A stretch of 32,400 bases of DNA from Perkinsus olseni (taxonomy: Eukaryota; Perkinsozoa; Perkinsida; Perkinsidae): the NCBI GenBank assembly GCA_013115135.1, contig JABANP010000562.1, positions 1 to 32,400 of the forward strand, written 5' to 3'. A program made the translations under genes and the position numbers. Positions 9,367 through 19,179 of this stretch are shown piece by piece. Position 1 is the first letter of the stretch. Each line of letters opens with the position of its first letter. Below the pieces are notes generated by a model. That model had not been told where the DNA came from. It made no database searches and was given only the letters and a program-made list of their open reading frames with translations.

Positions 9367-10452
9367 TCACATGCGTGGGCCCGTGTAATAGCCTTTGAGC
9401 ATAGCGGACGCATATCGGTGTTCATTCACCTTTGTGACTCCGCGAAGATAACTCGCTTCCAACGTGTTGAGCAGCGACCAACGCCCATATTGCGAGATAC
9501 TGAAAGTACTTACCCCACAAAACCATAGCCACTGTGCTCCCGACCGGCGGAGTGAGTGTGTTCCCCAAGTTGTCTTCGGCCGAGCCGCTCTATCGGCGCT
9601 CTTGATGATTGATTGCACCTTCTGGCGAAAGGTTTCGTACTTCAGATTGGGGAACACTAAGCCATCGCGTGATAATCTGCCAGATCTGAAGCCGTCACAC
9701 ATGTATCCGTACAACGAGTGGACCGCACATAAGTCCTCGTTGCACTGCTGCGCCGTGCTACTCATAGCGCACCCGATTCTCAGCACGACACCGGCTGACA
9801 CCTGGTCGCACTTGCTGCGCCGAACCAATAGCCTCGCCGTATCCATACCGTCCACTCTCTCAAAGTGGATCTCATCACACCGGAGTGAAAGGCACTCTCG
9901 ACTACGCAGTAGAGCGAAGGTACAAAGTAGGATCGCGGTGCAAATGTTGCCGTGCTTTTGGCCACACTTCGTCACAACCAATCTCATCTGCGCAACTGTT
10001 AGTGGCTGCTTTTCTTTGACGTCTGTAAGCATTGTGCCTTGTCGCTTCCGAACGGCGATGAGGGCCCTCTTAATATGTTCGGCCTCTATCTCTGGATATA
10101 CATAACCTTCTTCTAGATGCCGCGTTCTCAGTGCTGATGTGTACGTTCGGATTGTTGAGTACGGGTAGCCCACTTGGTCCATGATGTATATAAAAGTCAG
10201 TATCATCTCCCCTGTGGCCGGGTATATACTTCGCATACTTACGTTGGGGCCGAAGATGACATCGCGAAATAGAGTCTCTGCGGATCCGTAGGTCTTGCGT
10301 GTTGATGGTGCCAACGCCGATCTCACCAAATCGGATACCTCATCGCGCACACTCCGCCCTTCGTCTCTGGCCCTTAGTAGGAAGTTTGCGACGCTCGCGC
10401 GGCGAGTGCGGTTGTCAGGCATTTCTAGAGTGCTGCATTGCAAGAGGAACAT
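9367..10452 (-). CDS. Tyrosine recombinase of the retrotransposon
   Basis: About 361 aa from the first in-frame ATG; the frame is open further upstream. The protein would integrate the circular cDNA. Visible catalytic set, numbered from that ATG: Arg about 183 in ALLRSREC (R-x-x-E box), Lys about 214, His299-x-x-Arg302 in THSLRRSGAQ, Trp about 325 in YGRW and Tyr about 335 in ASYLRG. This order R-K-HxxR-H/W-Y defines the family. The N-terminal part (RSALAPSTRKTY, YSTIRTYTSALRTRH) fits the core-binding domain. The frame is intact. It follows the RT frame by about 180 bp on the same strand. Confidence 0.92.
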   Translation of the reverse strand: MFLLQCSTLEMPDNRTRRASVANFLLRARDEGRSVRDEVSDLVRSALAPSTRKTYGSAETLFRDVIFGPNVSMRSIYPATGEMILTFIYIMDQVGYPYSTIRTYTSALRTRHLEEGYVYPEIEAEHIKRALIAVRKRQGTMLTDVKEKQPLTVAQMRLVVTKCGQKHGNICTAILLCTFALLRSRECLSLRCDEIHFERVDGMDTARLLVRRSKCDQVSAGVVLRIGCAMSSTAQQCNEDLCAVHSLYGYMCDGFRSGRLSRDGLVFPNLKYETFRQKVQSIIKSADRAARPKTTWGTHSLRRSGAQWLWFCGVSTFSISQYGRWSLLNTLEASYLRGVTKVNEHRYASAMLKGYYTGPRM

Positions 10453-10629
10453 GCGTCGTCGGCATCGCCGATGTGCCGAGTCGAAAAGTTGTTTCCCCTC
10501 CAAAACGCAAAGCGAGCTCGCTAAGGGCAGTGAGAAACGCGATGACCAATCACGAGGACTTACCGTAAGTATTTGAGAAAAAGGCGGAGAAGGAGGCCTA
10601 CCTGCTAGTGCGACAGGAAACCGGGCCCT

Positions 10630-12862
10630 TCACACGGCGTCCGGGATGCTATCAACGGAGACATCTACCCTTTCCCAGTCATTGGGGATCCCAGCCATAT
10701 TTCCTCTTGACAGATTGTCCGCAATGATATTGTTCTCCGATGACACGTGTTTGACGAGAAATGTTGTCAGAGTGAGGCAGGCTAGCGTATGCACGGCAGC
10801 ACGTAGGAGTTTGGCCAGCGCTGGCTTCGGCGAATACATCTTCTCAAGGATATGCCCTGCCGCAGTGTTATCTGTATACAACACAATATTGTAGGCATGA
10901 GCAGGACCGAAGTGCTCCGGGATTGTTTGTAGAGCGATAGCGGCCGACAGTAGCTCCAACGCCACCATGTTCCGTGATTCTTCTACCACAGCCCTATCTT
11001 TCAGCAGGCACTGCCAGTGACCCAACTTCTCCATATTAACCGGTAGGCTGAAGAAAACCGTCCGGGTCGCTATCGCATCATGGCCGCTCAGTACAACAAC
11101 ACCCCCAAGGGCGGTGAGTGAAGCGTCGACCATAATAGTCAGAGTATGGGACTGTACTCGGAGACCGCGCGAGATACCGCCCACTGGGTGGCCGGAATTG
11201 GGTTGGTCCAAGAGGGATAGAAAGAAAGCAGAAACGATAGCAACCTCACTATCCGGCGGGCAGCGACCTACTGTGAGGTCTCGCTTCTCCAGGGCTGACT
11301 TGAGTGCATAGTATGGCTGTAGGTAAGCCCGCAGGAACTTACGCAGTTGAGTGTAGTGGTTGAGCTTACCCGCCAATGACGATAGACTCCGGATATCTAT
11401 CTTGCCTGAGTGGACTATTCCGTGAAGTAGCTCTCTGGTTCTGGCCAATTTCTCTTGGGACATGTAGAACTGAGCTCCTGATTGCTTGGAGAGATCCGCT
11501 ATCACGCCGATGAAAGTGCCTGAAGGCCTCCCCAACCTCATCTTCTTGAAGCTCAGCAAGGAGCCAACGACCAACCAGAACATGGAAATCACTGTACATG
11601 CCTCGATATACCATGCAGAATCGACCACCCACATTCCATCGTCGACATACTGCAGACCACAGGCACTATCTTCGGGGGAGCCAGGATCGCAGCATCGTCC
11701 GTATACATTTCTGCACCGCTGTTGCATAGCGTACGAACCAGAACCCGGATGCCACTAGACCAAAGGGCATGGTGCAATTCTCGTAGTAGTAGGTAGAGCC
11801 GGATTCATCTTCGTGGCTAAAGCAAAGATGCACCCTCTCCGCCGGATCCACCGCCAAAGCGCGGTACGCGCTCTGCAGGTCAATCTCGAATATCATCCAT
11901 TTTCTAGCCGGGTATGCGTCCTGGAGCTCACCGATGAGTCTTCTAGTGTTTGCTGTAGTCGGTAAGCAGATGGTGTTCGGTACGGCCGCCCGGAGGTTAG
12001 TATTGGATCTTCTATAATCATCCACCACCCGTACACCTCCGTCCTTTTTGGGCACCACCCCTCGTCGCACATAGGTCCTGCGCGGGTCGAGGGCCTCCTG
12101 CCGAGTCAGGCGCCTTATGAACCGACGGGACTCTTCTTCTTTAATGACCTGTGCCACCTGCCCTCGGATCCCCTCGCCGTACATCGTCTTGTAGTTCCGG
12201 TGTTGCGCGAAGGGGATTGCCTCAAATGGATCGTGCACCTTCTTGTTATATCTCGGGTACAATGGACTAGCGCGAATCTCCTTCGAAATGCCCACAGGTA
12301 GGCCTCCGTTATCGCGCAGCAGCTCTGCGAAATTGGCATCCTCCACGCCAAGCTCCCGCATTACTGCCGCCAGCAATGCGCCGTCCACTTGATTCTGTGC
12401 ACGCCCGGAGGACTCTGTTGCGCCCAACAGCTGATACAGTCGTTTTCTGGCGTCTTCAGCAGCCTCGCTCGAAGTCCGTTGCAGAGTCTTCACTTGGCTG
12501 TCTGTAGGAGCCCCATTAACCGAACGGAGCGCCGCGGCGAATCCGGAGCTCGAGGCGGCTTCCCACAACGTTTTTGCCACCAGGCGGCCCACGCGATCTT
12601 GTTTATCCTCGTGTGGGAGGTCTTGACCCGGAAGGACTCCAGCTCCGCCGTCCTTGTAATTCTTGTCGTCAAACAAGTCGCCTTCCAGGCTTTCGTGACT
12701 TTCCTGAACTGCACTCTTGAGTGCTCGTTCGCATGCCGCCGCCGCTTCATGTGGTGTTCTCTCTCCGATTGCTTGGACTTTTGGTCGTGGTCCATTGCGG
12801 TGCTCTCTCTTAGGCTCTCTCCCAGCGCTGCAGTCTCCACTTCCACCTGCGGAGGCGAGTAG
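10630..12862 (-). CDS. Reverse transcriptase-RNase H of the retrotransposon (one frame change)
   Basis: The RT fingers and palm show VPKKDGGVRVVDDYRRSN, motif A FEIDLQSAYRAL and motif B MPFGLVASG in the first frame (12862-11666). Motif C YVDDG and the rest follow in a second frame (to 10630). RNase H residues are Asp in MVDASLTALGG, Glu in ALELLSAA, Asp in LYTDNTAAG and Asp in IIADNLSRG. The two frames are related by +1 and overlap at 11666-11727. The natural crossing point is a run of five G on the plus strand (11674-11678). The 5' end is unsettled: the first frame is open from 12862 without an ATG, while an ATG at 12846 opens a different frame. Synthesis by frameshift, or an unseen start, is possible. 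No aspartic protease or methyltransferase domain is seen. Confidence 0.88.
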
Positions 12863-13074
12863 CTATGCGTGGTTGTCGCGCGTTGAAGCCGAGACTGACG
12901 AACGCAACTATTTAAGCATTACTATCTCAGTGAAAAACTCATTCGACTCACTCACTAGCAAAGAACAAAACTGAGTCGCGCTTTCGCCTCGCAAATTGTT
13001 GTACCACCACCGCAGTCAGAGAGCTAGCCTGGGTACGCATGGCCGGAGGCATGACACCCTGTAATCGAGCTCGC

Positions 13075-14445
13075 CTAATCCGACTTACTCGGGGTGTGGC
13101 CACCTTGGTTCTTGCGATTCGTGCCACCAGTGTGACTCCGACCTCTGGCACCTCCCTGACTCGTATCGGCATGACGGTAGATACAGTTGTTGCCGTAGGA
13201 GCAGCGGCCGTTGCGCTGGAATTGCTTACAGACCTGGACTCTGCTTCCGTTCCCTTGATGACCATTCATACCGGGGCGACGGTTTTGGAGCACAGACACC
13301 AAGGCACGACCTGCCTCGCGGTGACGGGTAACCACGTCAGAATTCTCGAAGACGAGCTGCTGGCCCAATACCTCTGGACGATTAATCGCCTCCAGTCGCA
13401 GCTCAGCGTCCAACTCTCGGAGTGTGCTGAGATTGGCCGTTTGGGACGCGTCGAGCAACCTCATGATGTACATCATAGCATAAGCTGGGCTGATCTTTTG
13501 CATTATGCACATTGACATGAGCCAGCGGTGGATGTTCATGAGCAGGGCCGCTGCAGGAAAAGAGAGGCTTGTGTCAGCGCCAGTCGACTCGTCGACCTCG
13601 ATGTCTCCGGACTCGAAGTCAAACTTGACCTTACGCTTGACCGCCTTGGACCCGGCCACGTATGCACATTCTTCTTCGCGGACATGCTCGTCCTTCTTGA
13701 GCCGGCCCATAACTTTAGTAGACACCAACCAGCGCGCCGGGACGCGAGCCCCGTGCTTAGCTTCGAACTCGCTCAACCACTTCTGCATCATCGAGTCCGT
13801 CACTTGAGCTGAGTTCACCCCGGCCTCGGCGTCCTTTGCTTTGGCAGTATAGAGGCGGCCGATTGCCTTCAAGGCGTAAACGTTGACGGGGTTGCGTAAG
13901 TGGGATGCCAGCGGTTTGGCGTCGCCCAACTCCTGAAGTAGCTCTGGACTAGTCATGCCTTGGCGAACCAACACGCCGGAGACGTCGTTTTGGGCTTCAG
14001 GAGTCAACTTCAAGACGAAGTCGACGACCTTGGCAGGCAGCACAGCCTCGGCGTTAGGGACCAAACCAACTGCTGCGTTGTCAGCGCCTCCCGCTATGTG
14101 ATCACCGTTGTGATCTCCCCTGCCGGCGGGGTTAGCGCCCGCATTGACCGCGAACTCCGCGGGCTGAACGATGACGTCCGCTGGCCCTTGAGCGACTTCG
14201 CTGGCGATACTGGCAGCATCGGCTTCGCTGATGGCTGACATGGCTGACATACGGGGGTTACACAAGACGTAACTGCGGCTACTGCAATCGCGACGCCTAG
14301 GAGCCGGTCGCGTGCTTTGACGCGTGCCGTGCACAGTAATGTCACATCGCTTGTACTGCAGGCCTTGCGGGCCAGTGACAGCCCGCTCCCCCACAACTCT
14401 CCTGGCAGGAGAAAGGACCGCGAGAGCCTTGCCAGCCACACCCAT
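13075..14445 (-). CDS. Gag-like protein with CCCH zinc finger
   Basis: It is the first frame of the element, 456 aa from the ATG at 14445. The ATG at 14250 (MSAMSAISEADAAS) gives 391 aa and may be the true start, because the extra N terminus is Arg/Cys-rich and unlike the rest. The middle is helical, with no known domain that I can see. Near the C terminus VCKQFQRNGRCSYGNNC.YRH forms C-x8-C-x5-C-x3-H (residues about 406-425), followed by a Gly/Arg/Lys/Ser-rich basic tail. This is an RNA-binding CCCH finger in place of the CCHC knuckle usual in retroviral-type Gag. The Gag role is inferred from position and finger. Confidence 0.82.
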   Translation of the reverse strand: MGVAGKALAVLSPARRVVGERAVTGPQGLQYKRCDITVHGTRQSTRPAPRRRDCSSRSYVLCNPRMSAMSAISEADAASIASEVAQGPADVIVQPAEFAVNAGANPAGRGDHNGDHIAGGADNAAVGLVPNAEAVLPAKVVDFVLKLTPEAQNDVSGVLVRQGMTSPELLQELGDAKPLASHLRNPVNVYALKAIGRLYTAKAKDAEAGVNSAQVTDSMMQKWLSEFEAKHGARVPARWLVSTKVMGRLKKDEHVREEECAYVAGSKAVKRKVKFDFESGDIEVDESTGADTSLSFPAAALLMNIHRWLMSMCIMQKISPAYAMMYIMRLLDASQTANLSTLRELDAELRLEAINRPEVLGQQLVFENSDVVTRHREAGRALVSVLQNRRPGMNGHQGNGSRVQVCKQFQRNGRCSYGNNCIYRHADTSQGGARGRSHTGGTNRKNQGGHTPSKSD

Positions 14446-14586
14446 CGTCCTCCCCCGGAAGCCTATTTAGGGTCCGAAAGTTGGCCGGGTGAGTGTGGTC
14501 TGACAAAGCGCCCGTGTCGCGCGTCGCCCGTGGTGAACTGAGGGGCTCATCTTGAGCGTCAGTCCTCCTTAAGGGATAATGCTTCT

Positions 14587-14765
14587 CTAAATTGAGATAG
14601 TGCCCTTGTTGCGACTCGATCAACAAACTTTCTCTTATTGAATGTGGCAGCGACCGTTTCGCGAGGAAGATATGCTGCACAACGATCCGCACGCATCAAC
14701 ACACGCACGCTGCATAACGCGCCTGCCGTTTAGGAATTTAACTGGGGCTAACAAGTTATCCTGGA
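14587..14765 (-). repeat. Split direct repeat A1 (terminal, 5' end of the element)
   Basis: 179 bp, partner of 8978-9155. The outer edge is CTGGA at 14761-14765, followed directly by CCAAAAGCC of the host. The element promoter is expected here by analogy, but none is recognised. Confidence 0.93.
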
Positions 14766-15323
14766 CCAAAAGCCGCTACTCCCAGCCCACAATCCTTCGC
14801 GTCCACATTGAGCGCCTTTGCAAATCGTGACGATTTAATCGTCATGCGGATGTGTCAGGTGCCACTCGGTTCAGTCCTACTCATTGAGTAGTCTAAGCTG
14901 AAGCTGTGCTAAGTGGCAGTAGACGGAGGATTGGATTCCAGGAGGCAAAACTCGGGTGTTTTGTTCTCAATCAGTAGCCAGTCTCGTAATATAGCAGAAC
15001 ATCATAATTACAGTACTTGCTTGTTAAATCCCGGTGTAGGTGATTCTTCAACCGTCTTGAGCTGCAACGTCAATGATTCCACAACAGACCCATCATCAGC
15101 TGGTGCGGGTACAGAACAGAGGATGGTAACCAACCTCGAACTCTGAATCAGAGTTCGACGCCATTGCTTAACACTACTTCAAGGCCGTCAGATGGTAGAA
15201 GCTTTTCAGTGGCAGGTGTAGGGTTTTGTCGCGCAGTCCCAAGATGAGGCCACAGAATCACACTGAGAGTGAGCCCGAGAGTGCCTAATGAGGTCGTTTT
15301 CACCCGTTGACAGAAGCGACAAA

Positions 15324-15391
15324 TCTCGGAATGCTAGTGGTATGATAGAGGGATGTCACTGCCAACGACCCGGGTTCGATTCCACGTACTA
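15324..15391 (+). repeat. tRNA-Gly(GCC)-like fragment (SINE head or tRNA relic)
   Basis: It shows an A-box-like CTAGTGGTATGATAG, an anticodon-loop-like ACTGCCAA and a B box GGGTTCGATTCC in tRNA order and spacing. The T-stem and acceptor stem do not pair, so it is not a working tRNA. The copy at 23616 is similar, and a weaker one ends near 7232. Confidence 0.5.
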
Positions 15392-15447
15392 CAAACACAA
15401 CTCATAGTTCCCATTACTGTCTCATGCAGGCTGAGAAACATTACACT

Positions 15448-16005
15448 CTACCTGCCCTTTCCCTTCCCTCCTCTGCCCCTCCCTCGATACTGCCCCCCTC
15501 GCCTCACTCCTCGCCCCTTCCCTCTGTACCCCTTCCCTCCCCTCCTAGCCCCTCTCCTAGGACCCTGCTGCTGTCGCCCTTTTCCCTTCCCTACACCCTT
15601 ACCAGAATTAGCCGCTAAGAACTGCTGCTGTTCAACCTCAAGTCGCCGCATCTCCCTATCGATCGGCTGAGAGCCCTCACTAACCATCACGTAAATTTGC
15701 CTCAATACTGTAATACTGTGTTAGCTATGATACAGATATCTTACCTTAGCTCACTTATAGCCTACTACACTATTCCATTACCACTTATCTTCTTATATAC
15801 TTGTATCTGTTATCCTTGGGTATTGAGGAACTCAATTTGAGTTCCCAATTACATTTGGTATAGTGATCAGGCAAGCCGCCACCATCGTATCTTTGGTTTT
15901 CGCTCCCCTCGCTACCAGGTCCATATCGGCCTCCATCTGAGCTCGCAGTCTCGGGGCCGCCAGATGCAGTCTAAAGTCACCATCTGAACTTCAGAGTCTG
16001 AAGGA
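15448..16005 (-). pseudogene. Copy of the topoisomerase III last exon, interrupted
   Basis: The reverse strand matches the terminal exon at 24109-23743: [18 protein letters not shown], then the [13 protein letters not shown] region and the Lys/Gly/Arg tail with its stop. A 156-bp AT-rich segment (15705-15860) splits it between the ACLT.. and MRQI parts. There is no promoter and there are no upstream exons, so it is a duplicated relic. Confidence 0.83.
15705..15860. other. 156-bp AT-rich insertion in the duplicated exon
   Basis: It is absent from the sister at about 23997. It contains a perfect hairpin (GGAACTCAA, T, TTGAGTTCC) at 15827-15845. No clear terminal inverted repeats or coding capacity are seen. 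It may be a small non-autonomous transposon relic. Confidence 0.6.
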
Positions 16006-16049
16006 TGCGAGCGCTGCGTAGACGGATGCGTACAGTGTGAACAAAACCG

Positions 16050-16380
16050 TTATCATAGCGGTTCATAACGAGTTCAACTCGGAACTCGGTGTGGCATTAG
16101 TACAGGGTTTTGGGGCTTTCCAAAATCTACACGGACGAAGTGACGAGTGGGTGAGGGCTACTATAAGCTTTGGCCGAGTCCAGATGTTCTCGAGGCTGGC
16201 TACTTCAAATCGATGCGAGTCTTTTTCCCAATCGGATTGGGCCTTGGGCAACTGGATTGAGGCAATTCATTCGGTGGAAAAGTTTTCCAGGAAAACAAGC
16301 ATATCTGACGAGTCTTCAAATGAAGACTTCATTGCCTCTCACTGGCTTGTCATGATAAAGTTAACGAAATCTGTCTTCTG
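16050..16380 (+). pseudogene. Inverted fragment of topoisomerase III exon 12 and intron 12
   Basis: The plus strand reads [16 protein letters not shown], then QNLHGR, then W and GTGAGG, matching exon 12 of the minus-strand gene (24412-24337). The following DNA to 16380 matches intron 12 (GTTCTCGAGGCTGGCTACT..., CTGGCTTGTCATGATA...). The adjoining exon-13 copy is on the opposite strand, so this block of about 330 bp was inverted in place. Confidence 0.78.
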
Positions 16381-16406
16381 AGAGCGCCTTGAGTCAAGGC
16401 GATCGA

Positions 16407-16439
16407 GAGTTTATAGTCAAGGCCCTTGACTATAAACTC
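16407..16439. repeat. Perfect palindrome, arms 16 bp, loop 1
   Basis: Arm GAGTTTATAGTCAAGG, centre C. It follows another hairpin (16385-16401, arms 8). It is not followed by a T run and no gene ends here, so it is not read as a terminator. Confidence 0.9.
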
Positions 16440-16619
16440 ACCCTGTTCATCGATATATGAGTGAATTTCTCAGAGGAATCTCTCCGAGGTCCATATGTTA
16501 CTCAAGTTTTATACTTCTTGTCGGCGAAGATATTCAAATTCGATTTGCATAACGAATTGGAACACTCTGTAAATGACGAAGATCAGACGATCTGATTTCC
16601 TCTAGTTCAGCCGAACACA

Positions 16620-16900
16620 TCGTAGAAACAGACAGCTCCACGACGGGATGGCTAGGAAGTCGTTGTCTCCCAAAGCGGCAGCCGGTGTGAGATCTCCCTC
16701 TCATAAGCCAATACTGAACCCGAACATGATTCAGCTCCCCGCCAACCTACACCACTAACATGTGCCACCGACCCTCTAATCTTCCCAATATGAGTCAAAT
16801 TGTAACGCATGATCCTTGGAATGTCGCAGAAGCACCGTTCCCATTATGTTTCCACGGGTCCTCTCAATGAGTATTGTGAGAGTTTACCCGGGCTCCGCCT
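16620..16900 (+). repeat. Diverged copy of the array-unit flank
   Basis: The core at 16712-16785 aligns with 5041-5105 and 7627-7693. It lies about 1.2 kb before the peptide gene at 18098 and presumably belonged to that unit. Confidence 0.5.
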
Positions 16901-18082
16901 CTTGAACGCGACTCAGAAGATGCCATCGAGTTTCGAGGTCAATAACTAAATACCAAGGCAACAATCTGTCAGATTGAGTCTGATGGTGATGGAGCCCACT
17001 ACGGCTCACACTTGAGTTGTACGAAAGAAAGACTGGCGATGGCTCGGCCCGAGCGAAGCATGCGCTCCCATGATTGTGCGCGAGCGCACAAGTGCCTCAA
17101 CCAAACAGCGACCCTCAAACAGCCTCGTGCCCTTCGTTAAATTGTGGCTCGTAGGTAGCTAATAGTGTGTAGTTCACACAGTGAACTTTAATCTTTGGCT
17201 AACCACTCGCTCAATTTCGGCTAACCGCCGAGGATGGCCCACGGAACGTGTGGCACGGATGACCCGGTGCAGTTGTGCGGACCGCGTAAAGGGGTTGTGT
17301 TCCCGGGATTATACAAACTCATGGGATAAACCGTCTATCATAGATGTCCCCGAGGAAATGGCCCATTTCACATGGGGTCGAAGGATTGGAAAGACCCTCT
17401 CCAACAGGGACGGTTTTCGGTCAAATAGCCTGTTCGTGACAATGGCTGCGTCCGCAGCCGGTACTACCAAGTCTGTACTCCAATTACAAAATATTGCTGA
17501 GAAATTCTCAGTGAGAAGTACGGATGGAACTGTGCGGCATAAGGTTAACAGTTAACTATAGGAACCGGTTCCCATAGTTAACTTCGCAGTATTACTGTGC
17601 CGTCACATCGTGACGGAGAGTAACCCTGGCAGAGTTGCACACTCCTCTGAGTCAGGCGTGACTGCTGGAGCCCGGTCAACTGCTCGTTGAACGAGCCTCG
17701 TTCTTCCGAGTCCTAGTCCTAGCCCTTGTATCCGGCCAGGGACCGTGTCCACACAAGGGTCTTGTGCGCTAAGCTGTCAATCTACACCCTTCGAGAGGAC
17801 TCCTTTCTCCGTGTTCTCGACGGAAATTGTGACATAGGCTTGTACCAGCAGAAATCGATGGACATTGTTCCTGCTCGTTGCTATGGATAGTTGATAAGAG
17901 GCTCGAAAGCCTGCGTGCCACGGGTTTCGGGGCCCCGGGGCCTGGAGCCCGCGGTACCTCTATTTGTGTTCTGTTCTGGGCGAAAATTTAGCTAATAGCA
18001 TCTCGGTTATGCAGAGTGACCTACTTGCTTCTTTGCCTTTTTATGTGAGGGGTTGAGTGGGACTGCTGACGGCTGTTCAATG
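16901..18082. other. Intergenic; no gene accepted
   Basis: There is a 124-codon frame at 17181-17555, but it has no family resemblance and its end runs into the palindrome at 17550-17583 (arms 17, one mismatch, no loop). Nothing else is recognised. Confidence 0.4.
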
Positions 18083-18097
18083 CCGGTTATCGTTGAT

Positions 18098-18295
18098 ATG
18101 GTTCGCGTCGTCATCCACATCCTCACCATCATCTGGTTGGCGCTGCTATATGGACCTCTACAGTGCGATGCCCAGCTTCGTTCTCTGGTTCAGCCATCAT
18201 ATGAGTGCGCTGATGGATCTTGCAACCCGCCGTGCCCTTCTGGCGAGAAATGCTTCTTGCATTCCAACGCTGAATGTTTTTGTTCGAGGCCGTAA
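18098..18295 (+). CDS. Secreted six-cysteine small peptide, family member 3 (divergent)
   Basis: The product is 65 aa and the most diverged intact member. The signal peptide is MVRVVIHILTIIWLALLYG then PLQCDA, and the mature part has the same C-x4-C-x3-C-x5-C-x7-C-x-C spacing ending CFCSRP. I preferred the ATG at 18098 to the in-frame 18053 because it restores the family length and follows the variant leader CCGGTTATCGTTGAT. The 3' flank does not match members 1, 2 and 4. Its function is unknown. Keeping length, cysteines and the SRP end despite strong divergence argues for a working protein. Confidence 0.8.
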   Translation: MVRVVIHILTIIWLALLYGPLQCDAQLRSLVQPSYECADGSCNPPCPSGEKCFLHSNAECFCSRP

Positions 18296-18599
18296 TAACG
18301 GCCAACTTCTTGAGGAACGAGAGACTCGATTTTCAGTTTGCGGTGAACCGGCAGCTAAGACACAGTGCTGAGTACTTTTGCTTGCCGATCACCTTTAGTA
18401 TAGGATGATGCTGTGGGCCGAGAATGGCATCTGGAGTATTATCCCTGTATTAAGGAAATCTTGTCAGCGGCTGAGGCTTTGAGTACACGGTTAGACATAA
18501 CAAGGGCGCCTCTCTTTAGTCTCGTGCAGTCTCGTGTTGGTCAATTGAGGTGCTGAACAAAGTACCCGGGAGGAACAGTCGTAGGACGCTGCGGCGCTC

Positions 18600-19179
18600 G
18601 ACGATGTACCACGATTGAAGTCGGCGGAGTTGGAGCAGGCCAATAGTAAGCTTGAATTGGGAGCCTCGATCCAACACTGGAAGGCTCTGGCAGAGCCACT
18701 CTGCTGGACTCTGAAGCCTTCCGAATGGAGCAGCTCAGTTCTCCTCGTCTGAGTTGATTCCCTGACCCTGGGTCAGTGACATTATGTCACTGACATATAC
18801 CCTATTGCTCATCGAATCTTGCTAAGCCTCGGACAAACAGGCGCCCGCCTGAAGTTGTTTCCCACGAGGGCGGTGGAGCAAAATTTATGAATATTACTCG
18901 GCAGCTAAACTGACAGTGACTTGTGGATAATCCACAGTGGATTCCACAATGTGGAACGACGAAGACGGCTTGATTTGATAGCCGAGGTCAGACGTGAAGC
19001 TGATGAGCTGTCTACAGTTGCATTTGATATTTCAGAGTGGTTGCCCCCAAGACCATTGCCTTCCTATATTTCAGCTCTTACTCCTGTGGTGGGAGGGCGA
19101 GGACTGACGGTGGCCAGCGATCGAGAAACTTCGACCTTCACAGGAAGCCGAAGGCGAAAATCGACCTAACGGCGTCGAG
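18600..19179 (+). other. Possible decayed coding remnants before the integrase relic
   Basis: Short protein-like stretches lie here, for example KSAELEQANSKLELGASIQ near 18630 and a frame at 18950-19169, on the same strand as the integrase relic. No domain is recognised. They may be further remains of the same retroelement. Confidence 0.3.

Larger units (their letters stand above)
8821..14765 (-). mobile_element. Ngaro-type tyrosine-recombinase retrotransposon
   Basis: The element is 5,945 bp, read on the minus strand as A1 - Gag - RT/RNase H - tyrosine recombinase - B1 - A2 - 17 bp - B2. The ends are exact: the sister duplication reads GATTACCCG|CCAAAAGCC uninterrupted at 23061/23062, and here the same bases flank the element with no target-site duplication, as expected for recombinase rather than DDE integration. 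Both repeat pairs are almost identical (one indel over the two A copies, none seen in B), so insertion was recent. No methyltransferase domain and no inverted termini are seen, which separates it from DIRS1-type elements. The one visible lesion is a +1 shift in RT. Confidence 0.93.
14766..16010. repeat. Duplicated array unit 2, right part (sister of 23062-24150)
   Basis: It continues the unit beyond the retrotransposon and is nearly identical by eye to 23062-24130, apart from the insertion at 15705-15860. It contains no intact gene. Confidence 0.87.

Noticed and set aside
9464..10105. 213-codon plus-strand frame inside the retrotransposon
   Set aside because: It is antisense to the clear tyrosine-recombinase frame and has no motif of its own.
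13039..13515. 158-codon plus-strand frame
   Set aside because: It is a shadow of the Gag frame on the other strand.
8821..14765. Reading the terminal repeats as LTRs
   Set aside because: The repeats are split and shuffled (A1...B1-A2-B2), there is no target duplication, and the element has a tyrosine recombinase and no DDE integrase.
16407..16439. Rho-independent terminator
   Set aside because: It lacks a T run and an adjacent gene end, and the surroundings are eukaryotic.
17181..17555. 124-codon plus-strand frame
   Set aside because: There is no family resemblance, signal or context, and it ends inside a palindrome. I could not separate it from a chance frame.
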